A stretch of 64,000 nucleotides of DNA from an uncultured Clostridia bacterium (lineage in GTDB: Bacteria > Bacillota > Clostridia > Lachnospirales > CAG-274), in NCBI GenBank assembly GCA_947591605.1, contig CANQDF010000003.1, positions 1 to 64,000 of the forward strand, written 5' to 3'. The notes below the pieces were generated by a model. It was not told the DNA's origin, did not search any database, and saw only the letters and a program-made list of their open reading frames with translations. Position 1 is the first letter of the stretch. Every line of letters begins with the position of its first letter. This document shows, one piece after another, positions 49,901 to 56,162 of the stretch. A program made the translations under genes and the position numbers.

Positions 49901-52824
49901 ATTATATCACGTCTTGCAGTATCTGAATAATAGCAGGCATATAGTTTTACAAGCTGAGAATAATCAAGCACGCCATAATGGTTGTTATAAAATTGGAAAA
50001 AATCCATCTCTGAGTAGTAATCATCGAAACCGCGGTCGTCCATCATGTAATTCCGTAATAAATCTTTCTTTGTTTCCAGGTTTCTATTTTCTATTTGATT
50101 TCTTTCTTCCTCGGAAAGGTTGGGATCACCCGTATATTCGCCGACACCGTATGTCCTTACATACTCCTCACGGCTGAGGGGCTGCTCCAATATAGGACCG
50201 GCATCGCCGCTTTCAGCTGCTTTGGCGATACTTTCCTTAAGTTCCGTTATATCGTTGAATATTGCACGGCTTTTCTCATCAGCTGACATATTTACACCCG
50301 TAACATAACCGTGCTTTGCGTTTTCGTCAAGGGTAGCATCCGTGATGTCGTTGCCAAGGAAGGCATGAGTAACGGTTACCTTGTTGTTATCCTTTGCAAA
50401 GGATACGTTTATTGTCATGTTGTTGCTGAGCGGTATAGCGTCGCCCTGCTTGTAGTTGACGCCGTTGACGTTTATCTTTTCGATATAATAGCCCTGGTCG
50501 GGATATACCTCGGGCTTGATGTAATCGCCCTTAAGCCAGTCATTGCTTGTTATATCGGCATTGTTGTAGGTCTTGCCGTCCAGCTTGAAAACACCGTGCG
50601 AGTATGAGCTTACATGTATCCTGCTTACCTTTTCGGTCCTTTCAAAGCTTGACTTTGCATGGAAAGCCTTTAACGACTGGTCGCCTTTATCTCCGCCGTA
50701 TATATAATTGTAGATAAAGCTTCCGTCCAGCTTTAAGCTGTATGAGCTGCTGTCCTTTGTAATTTTGTTTTTATCGCTTGAGCCCCAGTAATCTGTGCTC
50801 TTGAAGGAACAGCCGTATTGCTTACCTGCATCGCTCAATTCACCGTGTGCGTTAATAGTTTCTTCACGATAGTATGTAAAGCCGTTGCTGCCGTTTGATC
50901 TCTGGCTTCCGTTTACCGTGTAGCCGGGTTCAAACTCGGTACCGCCGTCCCTCTTGCTCTTGTCCGTACCCGTATATACATAGTACTTAAGCTTATCGGG
51001 TTTTTCCAAGGTCAGCTTAAGAGGGGTGTAATTAAAGGTCACATCCCATACATACAGGTCTACAGCATTGTCTGTGGCTGAATGCGCATTTATCTTCCAG
51101 TACTGATTATCCTTCCTCAGTTTGTTATTTTTCATATCATCGGCACTGATGGAACCGGTAGTTTCGCTAAAGCCCTTGTTTTTAGTTTTTGTAACGCCTC
51201 CAAAAGTCACCGTGCTGACCTGACGGGATGATTTTATCGAAGATTCTTCGGGCATTCTCCACTTCCATGTGATGTTTTCAACGCCTCTTAGGTCGGCATT
51301 GCCATCTGTATAATTATCACCCGAGCTAAACAAACCATGGTAGGTATACACATTAAATGTATGATTCCAAAAGCGGTATGTACCGTGTTCCTCGGTAAAG
51401 CTATATACATAAAGATCTATATTGTTATCCTGCGTGGGACCTATAAGATCCTTATTCTCTCCCGGATCCGAGGGATCGCTTGAATATTTTAAAAGCGACT
51501 TATTGTTACCGCTTGTGCCGGGCAGTATCTCCACACGGGTTTTTCCTGTGGTAACAATGGCATTGTCCTCGGTTTCCGCCGTTATCTCAAAGCTTATTGG
51601 TTCTTCGAGGTTTTTGCCTGCGATATTGTCCTTTAAAAGAGGCACATATATCTTCTTTTCGGCCTCACCCGGCATAAACATCAGATCGCCCATAACGGGA
51701 ACATAATCCTCGTCTGCCTTTGCGGTATCTGCAAGGGTGGAAATATACATATTTACAAAATCGTTTATATTTCCCTCTCTTTTAAGCGTTACCGTAACGC
51801 CGTCCGCATCGGAAAAGACTTGATAGGTTTCAAGATCAAAGGCTATTGTACTTTTTACAACGTCCTCGTCATCGTCTATGAGGATGTTGCTGCTAAGCTG
51901 CTCTCCTAACTCCGCACCATTTGTCGGATCGTACAGAGATATTGAAAGAGCCTCCTGTGTTTCGTAAATATCGTCGTTTAATACCTTGACATGGACGAGC
52001 TTGTATGCCTCTCCGTCGTCAAAGTCCATAGTGTAGGACGCACCGTCAAATGCCTCCGCCATATCGTTGAGAAGCTCCACAGACTGCTTATCCTTGACCT
52101 CAAAAAAGCTGTCAAGCGAGCCGTCTGCCTCATCGCTTACCGTAGGTGTTGCCTTGCCGGTAGCCTCGTCACGCATCTTGTGCAGAGCCGAGGTGTAACC
52201 GCCCAAACCGTCGGAATATTCCGTTACGGGCGCCTCTTCGGTTTTGCCGAGTTCGTCATCTATGGTGACGGTATCGGCATCCGCATTTTCGCTGTCCTGT
52301 GCATTTTCGCTCTCCCGTGCATTTTCGTCCTCCGAGGTCTTTCCCAAAACCTCGGCTGCCGCACCGGAGGTGAGTTCGTCATACGAATACATCTCTACGG
52401 CTGCGCCGGATGCGATCCTGTCGGTGGTAAAGAGAACATTTTTGTTTTCCTCCACCTGTTTTTCAAGGAGTGTGGGAGCATCGCCGCTTTTTTTAATGTC
52501 ATGATAAAAGCCGAGTGCGTCCTTCTCCTGCAAAACAAAGTCTTCACCGTATTTTGCGGAGATCTCCACTGCCTTTAAGCTTACGCTTGCCTTACCCTCC
52601 GTGCCGCCTCGGCGCAGAACGTAAAAATCAAACTCCTTGCCCTCGCCCGTCTGTATCATGGGCGAAAGCACTTCAAACATACCGTTTGGGTGCTTTGCGG
52701 CAAATTGGTCGCTTACTCTCAGAGCCGATACATCTATCTCAGGCTGTGCGTCTGCCCATACGGTGCTCGGCGCCGCCATGGTAAATGCAAGCATAAGAGC
52801 AATAAGCCTTTTACTCCTTTTCAT
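43999..52824 (-). CDS. Giant 2941-residue secreted surface protein with SLH domains
   Basis: Exported, wall-anchored protein. Signal peptide (LIALMLAFTMAAPSTVWA), Calx-beta-like units in the first 440 residues (FDFYVLRRGGTEGKASVSLK; VHVKVLNDDIYETQEALSIS; VTVTLKREGNINDF) split by an acidic low-complexity linker (about 155-200). Then large unassigned beta-rich stretches, a carboxypeptidase-regulatory-like domain (about 1228-1330), a beta-rich block with repeated Gly/aromatic strands (about 1590-1780), a long region with DxDG-like loops, CARDB-like domains (about 2300-2500), a BIG2-type Ig domain (about 2565-2640), a Thr/Glu/Ser linker with RRSGGGSSS, and three SLH domains (about 2761-2941: LTRAELVQLIANLSG; ITREEAAAVIYRYLG; ITRAETASILYRV). 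No catalytic motif was seen. Start ATG has AAAGGTG upstream. Its promoter carries the best LytTR site. Confidence 0.9.
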   Translation of the reverse strand: MKRSKRLIALMLAFTMAAPSTVWADAQPEIDVSALRVSDQFAAKHPNGMFEVLSPMIQTGEGKEFDFYVLRRGGTEGKASVSLKAVEISAKYGEDFVLQEKDALGFYHDIKKSGDAPTLLEKQVEENKNVLFTTDRIASGAAVEMYSYDELTSGAAAEVLGKTSEDENARESENAQDSENADADTVTIDDELGKTEEAPVTEYSDGLGGYTSALHKMRDEATGKATPTVSDEADGSLDSFFEVKDKQSVELLNDMAEAFDGASYTMDFDDGEAYKLVHVKVLNDDIYETQEALSISLYDPTNGAELGEQLSSNILIDDDEDVVKSTIAFDLETYQVFSDADGVTVTLKREGNINDFVNMYISTLADTAKADEDYVPVMGDLMFMPGEAEKKIYVPLLKDNIAGKNLEEPISFEITAETEDNAIVTTGKTRVEILPGTSGNNKSLLKYSSDPSDPGENKDLIGPTQDNNIDLYVYSFTEEHGTYRFWNHTFNVYTYHGLFSSGDNYTDGNADLRGVENITWKWRMPEESSIKSSRQVSTVTFGGVTKTKNKGFSETTGSISADDMKNNKLRKDNQYWKINAHSATDNAVDLYVWDVTFNYTPLKLTLEKPDKLKYYVYTGTDKSKRDGGTEFEPGYTVNGSQRSNGSNGFTYYREETINAHGELSDAGKQYGCSFKSTDYWGSSDKNKITKDSSSYSLKLDGSFIYNYIYGGDKGDQSLKAFHAKSSFERTEKVSRIHVSSYSHGVFKLDGKTYNNADITSNDWLKGDYIKPEVYPDQGYYIEKINVNGVNYKQGDAIPLSNNMTINVSFAKDNNKVTVTHAFLGNDITDATLDENAKHGYVTGVNMSADEKSRAIFNDITELKESIAKAAESGDAGPILEQPLSREEYVRTYGVGEYTGDPNLSEEERNQIENRNLETKKDLLRNYMMDDRGFDDYYSEMDFFQFYNNHYGVLDYSQLVKLYACYYSDTARRDIIKDGKEAFKKKFVDFLVNNKDAQTAFNYEKKEGSIASHSFSVRRSSSTKGSGSTIESAAQDFVEKIYDTDSPFDYIVDMNQRKQIQNMLGTRYPIYSDVEESMYISLSDVNAEEYIYDDVLEPLFLDYINTYDHGYRSYLDAIERINSDKRYEYFMFLGGQDPQQKLNEKLAELAKRDGHIENLSIGDTVNLYAVPEEGYTCLWLYKEGSGTVKESDQGLYVIHVGDTFSFDVKAPNATVEYYFTPINELRPDTVLHGRVIKATQTLRTPGSERVNINDKSTYTGAKGIDVTIGSLDPGLFRELNGKKYYVSTSTDENGYFDILVPHGFRGYMTNLIMANGDKTFVKHAVMLDSDQQIVFELPFQDDNIWIRSLKLSGNDGNADEIQVEDKNMTATCEIQLAKGYSVSKVVLRSYNIKGDLIKALEMDKSGSNYTASFNAKEFLRDGGKLTVEAYDAYGRGCGAVDTGYVFTEPPQPANVSFPDIDELGSADLGIVGSIAPSMEFGSYEMTPEKMEYDSSMPASSGISTFADDGSASSSGSGNTRQMFEVAILSGNIIKNQIKEYESTTEYAKVFSEGSAQERISALTQAIYNQSSDIPLMRYTSGDNKYRNTDERGKYSARGGKLAISIGLDIGFYLRLYKENNGDTVKYGYDQFYALVGANIGAQKDFSIFLGPVPVYITLKGELTAQALMGIVAKEDAFIEFGGLFPKADAGKVQVAGLIYFKPRFTLGAGVGMRGIISAGVSGKADFDMAYQPWEDGAGTVEFSLNVDIDLMFIPISFTVLSAKLGMFYTDDYVDNDWVDFDDAVNKNSFDNYKKKHENNASVKSLSVDDPNEIRGTMGAVARGSGNNIESSLRSFEENNTNVFAESDVRNTLKHPKPQLLHLGNGKYILFYLGDDNTRADYDCQAVYYTVYSNGSWAQPQKVDDDGTADPDFSAAQAGDKVMLVYSDLNRTFGNDTPDMPEYLGSADLSFCTFDADGNMSEQKTLTKADGFANSMPKIAYNENTGRTFIAYLATDYSDTRAEFSYETIADLNNFINNSYSTVCYKVLDSSLNEVGYNQSELTYLAYEDNYGEGSLDNQRFVPLVSDTLGINEMSVNTFDNEVYVVYTVDKDGNTETNEDMELYASVTDISNNSSVGPIRLTENDVQDSNPQTVKYDGNVYLYWNRDGNVVFGDLSSALGDTVTQTDEGYAARNMSYNTVQAGAEAAQSFNVSMQPNGILYLVWNALDVTTEKNEDTNDIIKTTKRNIHMRTYDPHYDHSTYVDEETGETEYIYYGRWGADCVFDEPEAADTMYGEQTFIALDEDTAMSAFRRYELVDDGSGGTKESPNADLVIHSYRVASSLDITDAYSDPEYPAMGSSATLHVVADNVGMLPSEKVTFKATMTDSEGNVTDLGESIVNTHLTAGTSDLDYSTDEDEANEEDRLAANQAEGTFLYQVPEKGDSYKFNITAYEDDVTENAAVYEVTMNKAPSIENIDPEITRTNNDTAYIRAAFVNNGNKATGDMTFKVSAINNGENAKAEELLSMPVASMEPNDVLPINEEISIINGWGSGNMERLIITLENGEETLYRETSDLYMLSDEDLEVTDILINDGDESTIELNAGDKVYPNFAIAPYGAEKGSKLEYSISDPDIADVDPSNGSIYGKKDGTATLTVTAVKSTYSLFVDQDDNTYDNEGNEVVFDRSGGIDADLGEESDKTVVMSKTVQVKVTGTLPETTTESTTETTTEPATKPEDKPAADDNNDTSSRRSGGGSSSKAANGSKAADETDTEATTESVTVGSTDNEAYSGFDDVKGLWCEEIVNTLHSLGIVNGRTDKLFAPDDSLTRAELVQLIANLSGADLSSYGSAAERFADVSSNAWYYPAVMWAADNNIVYGISSDEFAPDRSITREEAAAVIYRYLGMQPAAAAVSFGDSTDISAYASDAVNTLAYEGIISGYPDNTFRPGGTITRAETASILYRVNER

Positions 52825-52856
52825 TTTCTCATCACCTTTCTGTATATATTTCTGTC

Positions 52857-52871
52857 GGTCGTAAAACGACC
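52857..52871 (-). other. Short hairpin in the giant-gene 5' leader
   Basis: GGTCGT and ACGACC separated by three bases, between promoter and ribosome site. Confidence 0.45.
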
Positions 52872-52883
52872 GTCCATGTTAAT

Positions 52884-52912
52884 ATTATATCACTTTTTTT
52901 AAAAAATTAAAT
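52884..52912 (-). promoter_or_regulatory. Promoter of the giant SLH gene, activator-type
   Basis: Minus strand -10 TATAAT (52889-52884). At 17 bases the -35 position reads ATTTAA, a poor box, and the LytTR repeat directly abuts it, as expected for a promoter that needs an activator. Confidence 0.7.
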
Positions 52913-52944
52913 TGAATTTCACGTCGTAAAACCTGACTTTCACG
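52913..52944 (-). promoter_or_regulatory. LytTR-type direct repeat pair upstream of the giant SLH gene
   Basis: Plus strand TGAATTTCACG (52913-52923) and TGACTTTCACG (52934-52944): one mismatch in 11 bases, exact 21-bp period. On the coding strand this reads CGTGAAAGTCA, 10 bases, CGTGAAATTCA. Confidence 0.8.
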
Positions 52945-52981
52945 CAATCGGGGTAATAATATATCATTAAAAAGCACTCAT

Positions 52982-52996
52982 AATGTACTGTACATT
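52982..52996. repeat. Perfect palindrome upstream of the Rpn-family gene promoter
   Basis: AATGTAC and GTACATT around one base, ending nine bases before the -35 box at 53006. Operator-like; no regulator assigned. Confidence 0.4.
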
Positions 52997-53005
52997 TTTT
53001 TATTA

Positions 53006-53034
53006 TTGATAAAAACTCTTCATTGTGCTATACT
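53006..53034 (+). promoter_or_regulatory. Promoter of the Rpn-family gene
   Basis: TTGATA (53006-53011), 17-base spacer, TATACT (53029-53034). Confidence 0.7.
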
Positions 53035-53057
53035 AAATAAAAAGGGAGATGTATAGG

Positions 53058-53885
53058 TTGCAGGCAAACAGAACATACAAGGATTCGGTATTTACACGTC
53101 TTTTTGGCAATAAGGAAAATCTTATAGAGCTGTACAATGCCATAGAGGGTACTAACTACGGTGAGGATACCGAAGTTGAAATAAATACGCTTGAAGATGT
53201 GCTGTATATGGACAGGGTAAATGACATTTCTTTTACTATCAACGGTAAATTTGTTATACTTGTGGAGCATCAGACAACGGTTAACCAAAATATGCCGCTG
53301 AGGTTTCTTATGTATGTCGCAAGGCTCTACGAAAAGATAATAGACAACCGATCGGTTTACAAGGAAAAGCTGATAAAAATACCAACACCCGAATTTATTG
53401 TGCTTTATAACGGCAAAGACGATATACCCGAAAAGCAGATAATGAAGCTCTCGGATGCTTTTATCGAAAAGGACGATATAAAGCTTGAACTGAAGGTTAA
53501 GGTAATAAATATAAACTACGGAAAATCCTCGGTATTGCAAAAGAGCAAAAACCTGAACGATTACAGCTATTTTATATACGATATACAACAGTATCTTAAA
53601 AATGGACTGGAGCTTAAAAATGCAATAAAAAGCGCAATTGAGGATTGTATCAAACAGGATATTTTAAGGAAGTTTTTGGAAACTAACAGCTCGGAGGTGA
53701 TTAATATGTTGTACACAGCTTTTGATATTGACGCTGCAAAAGAGGTATGGCAGGAAGAGGCTAAACAAGAGGGGCGTAAGGAAGAACGCAAAGAATTGGC
53801 AAGATCACTTTTAGATATATTGGATATTGAAACAATAGCTAAAAAGACAGGTCTTACCATTGAGGAGGTCAAAGCTCTTAAATAA
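53058..53885 (+). CDS. Rpn-family (PD-(D/E)XK nuclease, putative transposase type) protein
   Basis: A 275-residue protein of the Rpn/YhgA-like family (PF12784-type). N-terminus ANRTYKDSVFTRLFGNKENL, then the nuclease core with Asp and Glu-x-Gln: RVNDISFTINGKFVILVEHQ, and PTPEFIVLYNGKDD. The C-terminus is a charged helix (EEAKQEGRKEERKELARSLL) and a short helix-turn motif (IAKKTGLTIEEVKAL), both usual here. The frame offers an ATG at 53049, but this touches the AAGGGAG site; TTG 53058 has a nine-base gap and fits the family start better. No terminal inverted repeats or target duplications are seen, so it is not evidence of an insertion element. It sits between the giant gene and export operon on the opposite strand. 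Confidence 0.88.
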   Translation: MQANRTYKDSVFTRLFGNKENLIELYNAIEGTNYGEDTEVEINTLEDVLYMDRVNDISFTINGKFVILVEHQTTVNQNMPLRFLMYVARLYEKIIDNRSVYKEKLIKIPTPEFIVLYNGKDDIPEKQIMKLSDAFIEKDDIKLELKVKVININYGKSSVLQKSKNLNDYSYFIYDIQQYLKNGLELKNAIKSAIEDCIKQDILRKFLETNSSEVINMLYTAFDIDAAKEVWQEEAKQEGRKEERKELARSLLDILDIETIAKKTGLTIEEVKALK

Positions 53886-53910
53886 AAAGCTTTACCGAAA
53901 GTTCAATATA

Positions 53911-53949
53911 AGGGCAGCTAAGCAGTTGTTTGTTTGGCTGCCCTTTTTA
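53911..53949 (+). terminator. Terminator after the Rpn-family gene
   Basis: AGGGCAGC (53911-53918) pairs with GCTGCCCT (53937-53944), then TTTTT. Confidence 0.8.
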
Positions 53950-54029
53950 TTTGCCATAAGAAAAGTAACTTTTATTTTGCGGTCTTTCGGTTCTTGACTC
54001 ATACTGCAAAAAGTACAATGTAAGGTATG

Positions 54030-56162
54030 CTACTGCATCTGGTTTTTTACAAGCTCGTAAAATATACCCTGCTTTTGCATAAGGCTGTCATAATTGCCCT
54101 GTTCGGCAATTTTGCCGTTATCCAACACTATAATATTGTCACATTCCTTTACGGTGGAGAGCCTATGCGCAACAATAACGGCTGTTGTGTCAAGGCTGTC
54201 CACATAGCGTGTGACCATCGCCTGCGAGGCATTGTCAAGCGCATTAGTAGCCTCGTCAAGCACAAGCATGGACGGCTTGCCCATAAATGCCCTTGCAAGC
54301 AGTATCCTCTGCTTTTGTCCGCCCGATATGGTAAGGTTGTCGTCGGATACAAAGGTATACAGCCCCATAGGCATCTTTTCAATATCGTCCTTAAGCCCCA
54401 GCTTTTCAATTACGTCAAGCACCTCTTCATAGGTTGCACGAGGAGCAATAAGAGTTATGTTTGAAATAATGTCCGCAGGTATCAGCTTTGAGCTTTGCAG
54501 CACCACACCCAGGTTTTTTCGGTAGCTTGAAAGGTTTATCTCGTTAAGGTCGTTATTGTCTGCAAATATCCTGCCGCTTGTAGGCTGCTCAAAGCCCAGC
54601 AGCAGCCTTATCAGAGTTGATTTGCCGCAGCCGCTTTTGCCCGTTATGGCTGTTTTTTGTCCCTTTTTTACGGTAAAGCTTATATCATCCAGCACATTTT
54701 TATCGCTGCCCTCATATTTAAATGAAACATTTGAAAACTCTATGCTGCCCTCAAATTTGCGTATATCACGCTTGTTTTCCCTCTCCTCGGTTTCCGCAAG
54801 AAAAAAATCCTTCAGCCTGCCGTAGGAGGAGTTAAACTCCGCTGCGGCATTCAGCACGGTGCCTATGCCGCCCACAGAGCCTATAAACAAGCCGTAAAGC
54901 GACATAAACACTATAAACTCCGATACATCGGTATCCGCCTTTATGCCTGTTTTAAAAAATACAAGCGTAAATACCGACAGCACCAAGGTGTATATTGCAT
55001 TGTAATATTTTGTGATAAACGGCTTTTTTTGCGCCCTTAAGCTGTCGGAATAAAAGCTGCCCCAACGGTTGAACATGGCTGAGCCCGCATTGTTGAGCTT
55101 TACATTTTCCATCCCGGAAAACAGCTCGTATACAAAGCCCGTCATGGAGTTGAGCTTTTTGGCAAAATTGTACCTGTATCTGTTTAAGCAGACTGCATTT
55201 ATCACCGTAAGCGCAAGCACCGTGACATAAGCGGCGGACAAAAACGGCACAAAGCTGTACGCATAAATATATATGCCCGCCGCATATACGGCAGATAACA
55301 AAAACGATATAAAGGCAGCTATGCTACCTGCGGAAAACAGCGCCGTAAGGCGGGATATATCGGTTATTGCGCTGCTCAGGCTGCCCGACCTCTGTCCGTT
55401 AAAAAAGCCTGCCTTAAGTGATAAAAGCCTCGAAATTATTGCCCCCTGCAAATTTGCGTTTATATTAAGCGGTATGTTTGTGGCAACAAAGCCCTTATAT
55501 AAATACATTACAAAGGATATGATTATTATACCGCATAAAAGGCAGCCCATAGGCAAAATATCCCCCTTTGTACCGGCAGGAATGATGTGGCCGAATATGT
55601 AATACTGCGCCTGCGGTATTACCGTTGAAAACAGCGTTACCGCTATCATGGACGCAATAAGAGCGGCATATTCCTTTGCGGTTATACATTTAAACATATA
55701 CCTTATAAGGGACAGCCTTGTTACCTTTTCGTCCTCAAAGCCCCTGTAAAAGCAAAGCGCCTTGCTGTCAAAGGAGGCTGCATTTTTGCCCGTTATCCTT
55801 ATGCGCCTGCGCCCGTCACGGAAGATACAGCTGCCGTTAAAGGATGGCAGCACCGCCTTGAACTCCTCTCCCCTTTTTACAAGCAGGGGCAGCATATTAT
55901 CCTTGTACCACCCATTATCCAGCGTTACAACACGGCAGGTTATGTTAAATTTGTTTTTTATTTCTTCAAGGCGGTCCTCAAGGCTTACAGACTCTATTGT
56001 GTATTTTATGCCGTAATATCCCAGCACCGCTTCAAGCTCGTTTTTATATATATCCGTATCCGAGGCTATTATATTTGCATAAGCGGAATACATATTTTCA
56101 CTGTGTTTTCGTTTAAGGGCTTCAAGCTCTCTTTCAAGCTCTCTCTCAGGCAATTTTATCAC
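54030..56162 (-). CDS. NHLM-type ABC exporter without active peptidase domain
   Basis: Second ABC half-transporter of the export operon, 710 residues. The first 150 residues are a non-C39 N-terminal domain (no catalytic Cys), then a six-helix membrane domain (about 165-440) and the ATPase: TGKSGCGKSTLIRLLLG (Walker A), ISGGQKQRILLARA (signature) and MLVLDEATNALD (Walker B), IVAHRLSTV (H-loop). This matches the ATP-binding partner of NHLM bacteriocin systems, usually found beside a peptidase-containing ABC protein as here. Starts with GTG (56162) overlapping the stop of the C39 gene by four bases, so the pair is translationally coupled and perhaps a heterodimer. Confidence 0.9.
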   Translation of the reverse strand: MIKLPERELERELEALKRKHSENMYSAYANIIASDTDIYKNELEAVLGYYGIKYTIESVSLEDRLEEIKNKFNITCRVVTLDNGWYKDNMLPLLVKRGEEFKAVLPSFNGSCIFRDGRRRIRITGKNAASFDSKALCFYRGFEDEKVTRLSLIRYMFKCITAKEYAALIASMIAVTLFSTVIPQAQYYIFGHIIPAGTKGDILPMGCLLCGIIIISFVMYLYKGFVATNIPLNINANLQGAIISRLLSLKAGFFNGQRSGSLSSAITDISRLTALFSAGSIAAFISFLLSAVYAAGIYIYAYSFVPFLSAAYVTVLALTVINAVCLNRYRYNFAKKLNSMTGFVYELFSGMENVKLNNAGSAMFNRWGSFYSDSLRAQKKPFITKYYNAIYTLVLSVFTLVFFKTGIKADTDVSEFIVFMSLYGLFIGSVGGIGTVLNAAAEFNSSYGRLKDFFLAETEERENKRDIRKFEGSIEFSNVSFKYEGSDKNVLDDISFTVKKGQKTAITGKSGCGKSTLIRLLLGFEQPTSGRIFADNNDLNEINLSSYRKNLGVVLQSSKLIPADIISNITLIAPRATYEEVLDVIEKLGLKDDIEKMPMGLYTFVSDDNLTISGGQKQRILLARAFMGKPSMLVLDEATNALDNASQAMVTRYVDSLDTTAVIVAHRLSTVKECDNIIVLDNGKIAEQGNYDSLMQKQGIFYELVKNQMQ

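Noticed and set aside
53058..53885. Insertion sequence around the Rpn-type gene
   Set aside because: No terminal inverted repeats or target-site duplications are visible and the gene has its own promoter and terminator.
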